From assembly GCF_910593845.1 (NCBI RefSeq), contig NZ_CAJVAS010000018.1, forward strand, positions 52,541 through 116,540: a DNA stretch of 64,000 nt, in the 5' to 3' direction. A model generated the notes under the pieces. It saw only the letters and a program-made list of their open reading frames with translations. It was not told the origin of the DNA and did not search any database. Positions 34,651 to 43,016 of this stretch are shown here, in pieces. Source of the stretch: Paenibacillus solanacearum. Its GTDB lineage: Bacteria; Bacillota; Bacilli; Paenibacillales; NBRC-103111. How positions within the stretch are numbered: the first letter of the stretch is position 1; each line of letters begins with the position of its first letter. Position numbers and translations under genes: made by a program.

Positions 34651-35259
34651 ATGGACATGAAGATGGCCTATGTGTTGTTTGACAAGATGACGTCATTGGA
34701 TTTTATCGGCTTTCATGAGGCGGTGTCTTGGCTAAAGATGTTACAGGCCAAAGAGGGCGTATCGTGGGATTTGTGTGCGAGTAAAGACGAGATCACGGAT
34801 GACCGGGGAATGACCTTGAAGATCAAACATGTCCTCCCCGATCTGTCCGGGTATGACTTGATCTTTATTCCTGGCGGATTATCCACCAGACAGCTGAGAA
34901 GCGATGCAGAGTTTATTTCCTGGATTCGGAGCGCAAGCGATGTGGAATACAAGGTATCGGTTTGTACCGGGGCGCTGCTGCTGGGAGCGGCGGGATTTGT
35001 AACCGGAAAACAGGCGACAACGAACCCTTCCGCTTACGAGCTGTTGGCGCCTTACTGCTCCGAGGTCGTGAAGGCCCGTATTGTCCGGGACGGGAATGTA
35101 TTTACGGGCGGCGGCGTCTCCGCTTCCATCGACTTGGGGCTGTACTTCGTGGAATCGATAACCGGTGCCGACTTTGCACAGCAGGTTCAGAAGAAGTTGG
35201 ACTACCCGTATTACCGGCCGGGCCAGCTAGCGGACGTGGTTATGCCTTACGGTCCGTAG
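34651..35259 (+). CDS. DJ-1/PfpI family protein
   Basis: 202 residues with the class I glutamine-amidotransferase-like fold. The nucleophile elbow reads VSVCTGALLLGAAGF, with the Cys in place, and the preceding DLIFIPGGLSTRQL is the family's turn. Close relatives are isonitrile hydratases or regulatory and stress proteins (PfpI, ThiJ). The reaction here is unknown. ATG 34651 is used; AAAGG is upstream. Confidence 0.88.
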   Translation: MDMKMAYVLFDKMTSLDFIGFHEAVSWLKMLQAKEGVSWDLCASKDEITDDRGMTLKIKHVLPDLSGYDLIFIPGGLSTRQLRSDAEFISWIRSASDVEYKVSVCTGALLLGAAGFVTGKQATTNPSAYELLAPYCSEVVKARIVRDGNVFTGGGVSASIDLGLYFVESITGADFAQQVQKKLDYPYYRPGQLADVVMPYGP

Positions 35260-35382
35260 AAAGGAGATCGATCTTGATGAAATCCATCACCATTAAAGCT
35301 CACCTTTCTATTTGACCATATCCATATATTGGACAAGCCATGGTACAATAGCAAAATGGATGTGAGATGACAGCGGCAGGCG

Positions 35383-35823
35383 GTGAAGCCAATAACGGAA
35401 TTTGCCTATGGAGGAATCGTATTTAATCGCGAAGGAAAAGTGCTGATGCGAAGTCCGAGCGGTTATTGGGGAGGGTATGTATGGACGTTTGCCAAAGGCG
35501 GCGCCGACCCGGCCGATCGTTCGCCTGAGGAAACCGCATTAAGAGAAGTTCTGGAGGAAACCGGGCATGAATGCGTCGTCATCGCTCCAATCCCTGGTGA
35601 ATTCCAATCGGATACGTGCATGACGAAATATTTTCTCATGAAGCCGACAATGCGAATCATTCAGCACGATCATGAGACCCAGGAAGTCCGATGGGTTGCC
35701 CCGGATCAGGCGTTCGATATGATCCAGTTAACCAGGACGGAGAAGGGGAGAACCCGGGATCGGAATGCGCTGCAGCGCGCAATTGAAACCAAAGCGTTAT
35801 ATGAGCCATATTTTGAAAACTGA
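35383..35823 (+). CDS. NUDIX hydrolase
   Basis: 146 residues. The Nudix box is present with a slightly long front end: GGADPADRSPEETALREVLEETG, in which the REVLEETG core carries the metal-binding Glu residues. Such enzymes cleave nucleoside diphosphates linked to another moiety; the substrate is unknown. The start is the GTG at 35383, with GGCAGG just upstream. It lies directly upstream of thyX, a fit with nucleotide pool cleaning, though there is no sign of an operon. Confidence 0.86.
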   Translation: MKPITEFAYGGIVFNREGKVLMRSPSGYWGGYVWTFAKGGADPADRSPEETALREVLEETGHECVVIAPIPGEFQSDTCMTKYFLMKPTMRIIQHDHETQEVRWVAPDQAFDMIQLTRTEKGRTRDRNALQRAIETKALYEPYFEN

Positions 35824-35877
35824 TTTGAACGCTAAGGCTGACAAGTTAACGCAATATCATTTTGAGGAGGAAGCTCG

Positions 35878-36895
35878 ATGTCTTCTTTTATTAAAGTGCT
35901 GAATGAAGGTTACGTGCGGTTGGTAGACCACATGGGTTCCGATTTGACAGTTGCTAACGCTGCTCGCGTATCTTATGCGAAGCAATCCCTTGAGCTTACC
36001 GAACGGGATGTCAAGCTGATCAAATTCCTCGCTCGCGAAGGGCATACGTCGCCATTTCGTCATGCCATCGCACAATTCGAGGTATACGCGCCACTGATGG
36101 TCGCGCGGCAATGGTTATATGCAGCGTGAATTTTTCACTATATAGCCCCGACGGTCAGCGATGATCGTTCGGAACCGCGTGAACTCAGGGAACGTCTAAG
36201 GCTTAACAAGCTATGATCATCCTGAGCCAAGCCCTATATAAGCGGTTTCTTACTGCTAATAGGGAAGGTGCAACGACTATCCTTTACGGAGTAGGGTTCA
36301 AGCGAACTCGAAGCGCGCGGCATCTCTACAGGGAGATGATGATATAGTCTGTGCTTGCAGGAAACTGCAAGAGATATGACGGAAGCGGTCATGTCGTAAC
36401 ATAACAGGGAAGTATGTAGTTGGCTCGGCCCATTATGAAGGTACGGGCGACAGCTTGGACGCATGGAACGAATCAAGCCGCCGGTACATTACGGAAGAGC
36501 CGGTGTTTTACATCCCGCAGGCCGATCAGTGGAGATCCAAGCCCGAGAATTCCAAGCAGGGAAGCGGGGATCTGATCGCCTGGGAATTGGGCGAAAAGCA
36601 TACGCGTGAATTGATGGGTTACATCGAGCTGGGCATGCAAAAATACGAGAACGCTTTGGCCGACGGTATCTGTGCCGAGCAAGCCCGGTTGTTCTTGCCT
36701 GCCTACGGCATGTACGTACGGTGGTATTGGACCGCTTCCGTGCAATCCGTCGCCCATTTCTTGGCGCAGCGGCTCGAGTATGATGCTCAGAAGGAAATCC
36801 AGGATTATGCCAAAGCGATTCTTAAGCTCATCAAGCCGCTCTATCCGATTTCATTGGAGCAGCTTATCTCGGATGGCAGCAACAAGGAAGGTTAA
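35878..36895 (+). CDS. thyX: Flavin-dependent thymidylate synthase ThyX, interrupted by a group I intron
   Basis: The coding sequence is 35878-36115 joined to 36408-36895, giving 241 residues after splicing. Exon 1 ends ...VARQW plus one base T; exon 2 restores TGG AAG TAT and reads WKYVVGSAHYEGTGDS, then LDAWNESSRRY, the Ser/Arg-containing region of the ThyX signature. Unspliced translation would stop at TGA 36127, after only 83 codons. ThyX methylates dUMP using methylenetetrahydrofolate, FAD and NADPH, so splicing would be needed for dTMP synthesis unless another synthase exists outside the window. Start ATG 35878 has GGAGGAAG upstream. Confidence 0.87.
36116..36407 (+). ncRNA. Group I self-splicing intron in thyX (292 nt)
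   Basis: P1: exon GGU (36113-36115) pairs with GCC (36145-36147), with the splice-site U (36115) opposite G36145 as a U-G wobble. TATAT (36116-36120) pairs with ATATA (36140-36144), capped by an inner GTGA/TCAC stem. P7: GACTAT (36275-36280) in GTGCAACGACTATCC pairs with ATAGTC (36344-36349) in GATGATATAGTCTG, matching the conserved R and S elements. P9: CTTGCAG-GAAA-CTGCAAG (36354-36371), a GNRA-capped stem, then ATGAC/GTCAT (36376-36392). The intron ends in G (36407). No homing endonuclease frame is inside. Joining the exons restores an unbroken ThyX frame. Confidence 0.88.
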
Positions 36896-36977
36896 TTGTC
36901 GTGAGAGGTGTTGCCGCGACGGTTCGCTTGCAAGAGCGGTCTTAAGGCGATTTCGTTAAGGCAAGGAGGGCGAGACG

Positions 36978-37355
36978 ATGTCGAAATCTGTGAAAACCTA
37001 CAATACGGCCGTGGAAGCGACGCTCGAAGTCATCGGGGGCAAATGGAAGCCCGTAATTTTGTTTTATCTTACCTTCGGCAAGAAACGTAACAGCGAGCTT
37101 ATGCGGCTTATGCCTGCGGTGACGCAGAAGGTGCTGACGGAGCAACTGCGCGAGCTGGAAGAGGACGGGGTCATTCAGCGGATCACGCACAATACGGTCC
37201 CGCCCAAAGTGGAATATGAGCTGACGGCGTACGGGTGGAGCTTGAAGCAGATTCTCCATCTCATGTGCAAATGGGGCGACAACCACATTGAGCGGGTGTA
37301 CGGCGATCAAGCGACGGTTCTGTCCGAAGCGGCGATGCGTTCAGATGGGCAATAG
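36978..37355 (+). CDS. HxlR family transcriptional regulator
   Basis: 125 residues with the HxlR winged helix: VEATLEVIGGKWKPVILFYL, then RNSELMRLMPAVTQKVLTEQ and a wing ending in VEYELTAYGWSL. The family includes thiol- and aldehyde-responsive regulators, although the early Cys of some members is not seen here. AAGGAGG lies 9-10 bases before ATG 36978. It faces an SDR gene across a bidirectional terminator; HxlR regulators often control adjacent reductases, but here the neighbour is broken. Confidence 0.9.
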   Translation: MSKSVKTYNTAVEATLEVIGGKWKPVILFYLTFGKKRNSELMRLMPAVTQKVLTEQLRELEEDGVIQRITHNTVPPKVEYELTAYGWSLKQILHLMCKWGDNHIERVYGDQATVLSEAAMRSDGQ

Positions 37356-37436
37356 TTTGACCGTACGTACGGTAGTCGGCCTCTACCATGGAGACACCGT
37401 CTGCCTGAGAAAGTTTCACGGCCTCCATAAAAAGCT

Positions 37437-37469
37437 CACCGGTCTCTTCGATTCAGAGACCGGTGTTTT
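37437..37469. terminator. Bidirectional rho-independent terminator
   Basis: A perfect 11-bp stem CACCGGTCTCT / AGAGACCGGTG with a 7-base loop is followed by TTTT on the plus strand and by AGCTTTTTAT on the minus strand, ending both the hxlR and the convergent SDR gene. Confidence 0.9.
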
Positions 37470-37480
37470 GTCATAGCCGA

Positions 37481-38551
37481 TTAAGGGATCACCTTGCGTC
37501 TGCGAAGATCCTCAAAAATATCCATGAACATCGCTTCCGTGTCAATGAATTCGTGGAAGCCGAACCGCCGCGCTTTGGTGCCGTCGGCAAAGAAGTCGTA
37601 ATCCCACGCAAACACGAAATCGCCGAACCGCCATGAGGATACGTCCTTGTAGCTGTTTTGCTCCAAACCGTATTTGTGAATCACGGCATCCCATAACGCC
37701 TCCTTATCCGACATGATCACTTCAAGCTGCATCGGCAGCGGAGGCGCCGTCTCCAGTTGAAAGTAAGCGGCAATCTTGGGCCACAGCTCATTCCAGCGGA
37801 ACAGGTCGCCGTTCGTAATATTGAAAGCCTGATTGGCACAGCGCTCGTCCGTGGCCGCCCATACTGTTGCTTTGGCCAGCAATCCGGCATCGGTCATTTC
37901 CAGCAAGCTATGGTAAGCCCCCGGCTTTCCGGGGAAACGGAGAGGCAGTCCAAGCTCCTTCGACATCGAGGCGTAAACGGCGATGACCATGGCGAGATTC
38001 ATGGGATTGCCGAGCGCGAAGCCGCAGACGACGGACGGGCGGAGCGCGGACCACGTCCAGGCTTTGCCGGGCTGTCGCTTCTCTAAGAACTGCTGCTGAT
38101 CGATATTAAATTCCGGCGGCATATGGCCGGCATCCGTTTCGTGGGCCGGCGTCTTGAAGGGCCCCAGATGTGCACCGTACACTTTATAGCCTTGCATGAG
38201 ACTGATATGCTGAAGTCCGGCGGCGACCGGTTCAATCGCTTCGACCACGTTCACGAGCATGGCGAGATTGGGAGCGACCAGCTCCGCCCACGTCGGACGG
38301 TCCTGATAAGCCGCGTAAAATATATGCGTTACCTCTGTCAGACGGCTCAGCTTGTCGCGACTATCTTTTGGGTCGAGCAGATCGGCGGAAACGTAGCGCA
38401 CGCGCTCCGATGACACGCCGCCTCTTCACGACACCCCGATAATATCCCAATCCGGCAGCGTGACCAAATAGTCGATCAGATTTCTGCCGATGACACCGTT
38501 CGCTCCGACGACAAGCGCTGTTTTACGAAGAATTGTTGCTGTATTGCTCAT
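37481..38551 (-). pseudogene. SDR-type NAD(P)-dependent oxidoreductase broken by an in-frame TGA
   Basis: The frame opens at ATG 38551 (AAAGGAGAG upstream) with TALVVGANGVIGRNLIDYL, an extended-SDR nucleotide-binding site, and continues to DWDIIGVS where TGA (38428-38426) interrupts it. The same frame then resumes as RGGVSSERVRYVSADLLDP and runs to 37481 with no further stop, about 356 codons in all. The family usually has Arg here, so CGA to TGA is the simplest change. The second part resembles progesterone 5-beta-reductase-like (PRISE) SDRs. A GTG at 38416 could restart translation but would lack the cofactor loop. Confidence 0.85.
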
Positions 38552-38761
38552 ATGAATCTCTCCTTTTCCTGTCCGGGTATACTCCCATTGTGCATCCCTT
38601 CGCCGCTGGTGAAAAGTACGCACTTTGAAGTCATATAGTAACCTTGAAGTAATAAATGACCGCTGGGCAATTTAACTATAGACAAATTTTCCGCAACAGG
38701 GTTGGAAGCCCATGGTAAACTAATGTAAAAGCAAGATCCGAATGTAGAGGAGAGCACTCCC

Positions 38762-39847
38762 ATGATTGACATATTGCCAATGAAGCTTGAAGATGCATGC
38801 CGCATACGCGACATCGACCGATCGGAAATCATAGACCGGGTGTATCGATGCGAGGAAGGCACACTTGAATCAACCGAAGCAGGGCATGAATGCCCGAACT
38901 GGAGCGAGAACGACTATCGGGAAATCATCTCCCGCTTTGAGTACGAACTGACAAACAGCGGAACGGCGTTCGGCGCATTTGACGGGGAGCGGCTGGTTGG
39001 ATTTGCCGTACTTGCCCATCAATTTCGCGGCAAGGACAAGAACCAGCTTCAGCTTGATCTGATGTATGTGACGAGGGAATACCGCAGACAAGGCATCGGA
39101 CGGCGTTTGCTCGAAGCGCTGAGCCGGGTGGCGATTGCGCAAGGGGCAAAATCTTTATATATTTCATCGACCGAAACGGAGTCGGCGGTACAATTTTATA
39201 CGAGCTGCGGCTCCAGGCTGACGCAAGAGGTGGACAAGGAATTGTTCGACAAAGAACCGTATGACATTCATATGGTCAGACCCTTACGAGGTGACGGCAT
39301 GCTGCAGATGCGCAAAGCAACGATAACGGATCATCCGTTTCTAGTTCGCATCGATTTAAAGAACGACGGATATACCGTCGCGGAACAGAATGAGATGACA
39401 ACGAAGCAGCTCGAAGCGCACAGCAACAAAATCGGGCTGTTTATTACCGATCCGAGCAAGGGCGCTTACATTGTCGAGGATTCCGCACTCCGGAAGCCGA
39501 TTGCCTTGATCATGTACGCGATTGCGAGCAGGGATGCCACATATCCATGGAAGACCGTGTTCCATGAGATCGATCGCACCTTATTTCAAAGCGACGGCCG
39601 GTTTATGGAAGTTTTCCAATTGTGGGTGCATCCGGACTACCGCAGAAGGGGACTGGCGACAAGGTTAAAGCGCGAGCTGGAAGACGAAGCGAAGCGGCGA
39701 GAGGTGAATTTGATTTATACCCATACGGAGGAAGTGAACCGCCATGTGATCGAGCTGAACGAGAAGCTCGGCTATCGCGAGGTGCGCCGCGGTCCGATCT
39801 GGGATGAGGTTATTCGCGTCAGCTTGATCAAACAACTAAGCAAATAA
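38762..39847 (+). CDS. Tandem GNAT acetyltransferase
   Basis: 361 residues with two GNAT folds. The first (about 1-175) has the acetyl-CoA loop YRRQGIGRRLLEA, the second (about 180-361) YRRRGLATRLKREL. The junction, RPLRGDGMLQMRKATITD, contains a Met where the second domain would begin, suggesting fusion of two single-domain genes. Such tandem GNATs often acetylate amines or antibiotics; substrates cannot be predicted. Start ATG 38762 has GAGGAGAG upstream. Confidence 0.88.
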   Translation: MIDILPMKLEDACRIRDIDRSEIIDRVYRCEEGTLESTEAGHECPNWSENDYREIISRFEYELTNSGTAFGAFDGERLVGFAVLAHQFRGKDKNQLQLDLMYVTREYRRQGIGRRLLEALSRVAIAQGAKSLYISSTETESAVQFYTSCGSRLTQEVDKELFDKEPYDIHMVRPLRGDGMLQMRKATITDHPFLVRIDLKNDGYTVAEQNEMTTKQLEAHSNKIGLFITDPSKGAYIVEDSALRKPIALIMYAIASRDATYPWKTVFHEIDRTLFQSDGRFMEVFQLWVHPDYRRRGLATRLKRELEDEAKRREVNLIYTHTEEVNRHVIELNEKLGYREVRRGPIWDEVIRVSLIKQLSK

Positions 39848-39935
39848 AATGAAGGTCTGTTGCGAATGTATACGAAATTAAAGTAGAAGACCTCACATAA
39901 AGATCTACCAACCCAAGTTGCAGGGAGTGACCGGA

Positions 39936-40586
39936 ATGATCGTGTTAAACTACGGGTGGCAGTTCGCCCTCGTCGTACTGTTGAGCTATTTTGCAGGTAA
40001 TTTTTGCGCGGCTATCTTCATATCCAAGAAGCTGATTCAACAGGACATCCGGGGGCTGGGTAGCAAAAACGCCGGTACGACGAACATGACTCGCGTCTTC
40101 GGACTGAAATATGGAGCGGCTACGCTGCTCATCGATTTGCTTAAAGGATTCGCCTGCGTACTGGTCAGCAAAATGATGCTTACTTCCGTCGGAGGGCCGG
40201 ATGCGGGCATGCTTGCCGGGTATTTGGCCGGTCTTGCCGTCATATTGGGGCATAATTACCCGGTGCTGCTTGGCATGAAAGGCGGCAAAGGGTTTGCGTC
40301 GGGCATTGGCGTCTTTATCGCCATTAATCCGTTGTTTACGCTGGTCGTCTTGTTCCTCGGTGTCATTTTGCTGTTCATTGTCGATCGAATGTCGGTATTC
40401 GCGTTAGCCTTTTTTGCGGTACAAGCTGTTTATTCATGTATCGTTCAGGCATACTGGTGGATTTCTGTCTTTGCAGGCGTGTATTTCATACTGGCTGTCA
40501 TTGCCCACTGGCCTAATATTATACTTTTGGCTCGCGGCGAAGAGAGGAAGCTGGGATTGTTCAAGCTGATTGCTAGAGGAAGATAA
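39936..40586 (+). CDS. PlsY-type glycerol-3-phosphate acyltransferase
   Basis: 216 residues with about five or six membrane helices. GSKNAGTTNMTRVFG is the first cytoplasmic motif of PlsY (acyl-phosphate:glycerol-3-phosphate acyltransferase), GHNYPVLLGMKGGKGFA the second, and the loop near HWPNIILLARGEE the third. It lies apart from the usual parE/parC neighbourhood and may be a second, specialised copy. Start ATG 39936 has GGGAGTG upstream. The C-terminus is positively charged. Confidence 0.87.
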   Translation: MIVLNYGWQFALVVLLSYFAGNFCAAIFISKKLIQQDIRGLGSKNAGTTNMTRVFGLKYGAATLLIDLLKGFACVLVSKMMLTSVGGPDAGMLAGYLAGLAVILGHNYPVLLGMKGGKGFASGIGVFIAINPLFTLVVLFLGVILLFIVDRMSVFALAFFAVQAVYSCIVQAYWWISVFAGVYFILAVIAHWPNIILLARGEERKLGLFKLIARGR

Positions 40587-40625
40587 CTCCATAGAACGAT
40601 AGGAAAAGAAAGTCGATCCATCGCG

Positions 40626-40660
40626 CAAACGGCCGAAACTTGCTTCGGCCGTTTGTATTT
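40626..40660 (+). terminator. Rho-independent terminator of the PlsY-like gene
   Basis: Perfect 12-bp stem CAAACGGCCGAA / TTCGGCCGTTTG with a 6-base loop, followed by TATTTTGTTT. Confidence 0.88.
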
Positions 40661-40748
40661 TGTTTAAAGGACGTTTTACTGCACTATATACCGAATGATC
40701 TCAACTTAACGTGAGTTCTGAGCTAACGCTATTCTTTACTGTAGAAAG

Positions 40749-40799
40749 AAAATAAAGTGTTAGGCCGTAAAATAAAGTACTGGACTGAGAAAATATAGT
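40749..40799 (+). repeat. Three helically phased direct repeats AAAATAAAGT
   Basis: AAAATAAAGT at 40749 and 40769, and the variant AAAATATAGT at 40790, are spaced 20 and 21 bases apart, two turns of the helix. They lie in the 270-base gap before the TetR-type gene. A related AAAATAAAGT also occurs inside the promoter spacer at 42726. Confidence 0.55.
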
Positions 40800-40858
40800 A
40801 TTTGAACCACACTAAAAGTCACTGTGAAAAATAGGGGGATGCTAAACTTCAATATCCT

Positions 40859-41461
40859 TTAAAACTCCTCCTTTGAATCATGCAGACCAAGCGTACGCAA
40901 GTTCGACATTAGGAAGGGGAGCACGCACTCAATGAATTGTTCCGCTGGCTCTTCCTGCCATTGACACCACTTCACAACCACCCCATAAATCGACCAGCTT
41001 ATCATCGTTGCGACCCATTCCATTCTCCGGCGCTCTTCCGCCGGGATGTCTTTGACATGCTCCATGCATGAGATGATGACATTGTACAGTTGTTGCTTGG
41101 CATTGTCCTCCATCGCCTGCGACAGGGTCCGCCGTGCATTCAGCTGTTTCGTCATTTCAATCTGCCACTCACAGACCGCCAGCATTAGACTACGCAACAG
41201 CTCTGTACCCTGCATTCGCGTACCAGGAGGAATCCGTGTAGATAGAATCTCCGTAAATGCACTGCTCATGGTCAACTCAAGCAATTCATATTTATCTTGA
41301 TAATGGTTATAAAAAGTTGCCCGGTTCAATTCGGCCCGATCCATAATATCCTGAATCGAGAGGTCTTCAAAGTCCATTTCTGCGAGCAAATCCGTAAAAG
41401 CTTTCTGAATATATTTCCTCGTTCGTTTCGCGCGAGGGTCATTCGGGTTCACTAAACCCAT
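40859..41461 (-). CDS. TetR/AcrR family transcriptional regulator
   Basis: 200 residues. The HTH reads LSIQDIMDRAELNRATFYNHYQDK (split here: IQDIMDRAEL then NRATFYNHYQDKYEL) at about residues 33-58; the rest is the alpha-helical ligand domain, with a C-terminal WCQWQEEPAEQF typical of the TetR_C group in bacilli. Divergent from an SDR gene; two inverted repeats in the shared region are candidate operators. Start ATG 41461 is preceded by GGAGATGATG. Confidence 0.92.
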   Translation of the reverse strand: MGLVNPNDPRAKRTRKYIQKAFTDLLAEMDFEDLSIQDIMDRAELNRATFYNHYQDKYELLELTMSSAFTEILSTRIPPGTRMQGTELLRSLMLAVCEWQIEMTKQLNARRTLSQAMEDNAKQQLYNVIISCMEHVKDIPAEERRRMEWVATMISWSIYGVVVKWCQWQEEPAEQFIECVLPFLMSNLRTLGLHDSKEEF

Positions 41462-41515
41462 CCCGCATCATCTCCTTGTCTCGCGATCCCCATGCCGGGA
41501 AAAATACGATTTCGA

Positions 41516-41542
41516 TCGATTGTTGTCTACACAACAGATCGA
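41516..41542. promoter_or_regulatory. Candidate TetR operator
   Basis: TCGATTGTTGT and ACAACAGATCGA form an imperfect inverted repeat (11/12 bases with one offset) around CTAC in the middle of the tetR-SDR intergenic region. Confidence 0.55.
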
Positions 41543-41589
41543 CTCTTTTGCTTATTGATTAATATTGGATATTGCTTTTAATATATTAA

Positions 41590-41612
41590 TTGACAACTGT
41601 TGCCTAGTCAAC
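41590..41612 (+). promoter_or_regulatory. -35 box overlapped by an inverted repeat
   Basis: A perfect TTGACA (41590-41595) precedes the SDR gene. The half-sites GTTG and CAAC (41599-41612) flank the spacer, so a regulator could cover it. The -10 box is poor (CATATA or TATAGC). Confidence 0.45.
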
Positions 41613-41645
41613 GCATATAGCTTAATACATGGGAGAGTGTGAAAG

Positions 41646-42464
41646 ATGAAGGATTTATTTATAGCAGGAGGCACTTCCGGAATGGGCAGAGGGCTGGCCA
41701 TCCACTATTTACGCCAGGGCACCAGGGTGACTGTGACCGGCAGCAACCGTCTTCGGGGCAAGGAATTTCTGGACGAGGCTGCACGTCTCGGCGCCGTGGA
41801 TCGGGTATCTTTTATTCAAGCTGATCTCTTATCATTGTCTGAGAATCGCCGTGTCATTCAAGAGGTTCAACAACGCCATGCATCGCTTGACGGACTGGTA
41901 CTTACTGCGATGCAGCAATTTCCTAAACGGAAATTGACCCCAGATGGTTTTGAAAGCACATTTGCGCTCTATTATGTCAGCCGATTTATTTTGAGTTATG
42001 GTTTGACGGGATTGTTAGAGAGGGGGGCCAACCCGGTCATTGTAAGCATCGGAGGCACCGGAATGACGAAGGGAGTCGTACATTACGATGACCTTACCCT
42101 TCAACGGGGGTATGGTCTGCTGAAGGCGACTCTGCAGGGAGGACGGGCTAATGATTTGCTCGGGGTTGCGTATGCTGAGAACCACAAGACCGGGAAGACA
42201 CGTTTCATCCTTAACCATCCCGGATATACCCATAGCGGCACGAATCATTTGACCCAGCCTTTCAAGGGAATACTGCGCGTAATGGGAAAACTCTTCGCAC
42301 AGCCGGTGGAGAAGAGTATTCAACCGATCATTAAGCTGATGGACAACCCGTCGCCGCAGCCTCTAATCGCTTGGGACCGGACGAAGGCGGTTGATCTGAA
42401 TCTTCCCACGCTTAGCAAGAAGGACGCGCTGAAGTTATATCAGCTGACCAAGCATATTCTTTAA
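41646..42464 (+). CDS. SDR family NAD(P)-dependent oxidoreductase
   Basis: 272 residues with GGTSGMGRGLAIHYLRQG as the nucleotide-binding loop. The usual NNAG position reads LTAMQQ and the catalytic Tyr-x-x-x-Lys is not obvious (YGLLKATLQGG carries YxxxK near residue 155), so it is a divergent member. Divergent from the TetR gene, probably its target. GAGAGTGTGAAAG precedes the ATG. Confidence 0.85.
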   Translation: MKDLFIAGGTSGMGRGLAIHYLRQGTRVTVTGSNRLRGKEFLDEAARLGAVDRVSFIQADLLSLSENRRVIQEVQQRHASLDGLVLTAMQQFPKRKLTPDGFESTFALYYVSRFILSYGLTGLLERGANPVIVSIGGTGMTKGVVHYDDLTLQRGYGLLKATLQGGRANDLLGVAYAENHKTGKTRFILNHPGYTHSGTNHLTQPFKGILRVMGKLFAQPVEKSIQPIIKLMDNPSPQPLIAWDRTKAVDLNLPTLSKKDALKLYQLTKHIL

Positions 42465-42717
42465 CATCCGGCTGGAATCGATGCTGGATACACCGCTATC
42501 GATTCCGGTAATCCGGAATTGTGGGATTAAGATAATGGAAACTGTAGGCAATAAAATATCAGTAGTCTAACACATTATTTTTGTTAGACAATCAATAAAA
42601 GGGGGATTGTGGTTCCCTCCTATATATAATGGGAATCAGAAAGGGTGGCTTGTTGTTCCATTAATTAATTCCATATTTTTATTCTTCAGCACTTGGACAA
42701 AAGTGGAAATAAACCAG

Positions 42718-42746
42718 TTGACAAAAAATAAAGTGATTTTTACAAT
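42718..42746 (+). promoter_or_regulatory. Strong SigA-type promoter
   Basis: TTGACA (42718-42723), a 17-base spacer and TACAAT (42741-42746). It gives a leader of about 265 bases before the FIMAH-tailed exoprotein. The 550-base gap holds no convincing gene. Confidence 0.72.
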
Positions 42747-42867
42747 GAAGTAGTAATATTATGGGAACCAGAAGAGAACCAGCGCAACAAGAAAAAGACA
42801 GTCATTGAACAATCGACAAACGCAATCAGGGGGTGATAAAGGGCTCTCTGCAGTACCAGAATCAATG

Positions 42868-42882
42868 ATGAAAGCGCAATCA
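42868..42882. promoter_or_regulatory. Possible cre site in the leader
   Basis: ATGAAAGCGCAATCA fits the loose cre consensus WTGNAANCGNWNNCW. It lies downstream of the promoter, where bound CcpA could block elongation. Confidence 0.4.
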
Positions 42883-43016
42883 TTTTTAAAGGTTCGGCAG
42901 CTATTGATGAATCCATCATAGCGAGGCTGCGGTGAGCATGAACTTATGGCAGCAATAAAAAGACAGCGACGAACGGCTTAGCGATACGATACCTTATTGG
43001 AAGCGGTGATGAGCTA

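Noticed and set aside
35277..35315. A 12-codon frame after AAAGGAGATCG upstream of the NUDIX gene
   Set aside because: The ribosome site is good but the peptide is too short to judge and nothing shows conservation or a regulatory role.
36116..36407. Reading the thyX interruption as an insertion sequence or frameshift
   Set aside because: There are no terminal inverted repeats, target duplication or transposase frame, while the P1, P7 and P9 pairings and exact exon joining fit a group I intron.
37360..37373. A 14-bp perfect palindrome ACCGTACGTACGGT after hxlR
   Set aside because: It could be a regulator site but lies downstream of the gene and upstream of nothing; no second copy was found.
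38426..38428. TGA as a selenocysteine codon
   Set aside because: SDR enzymes have no selenocysteine here, the family expects Arg, and I saw no nearby SECIS-like hairpin. A point mutation is simpler.
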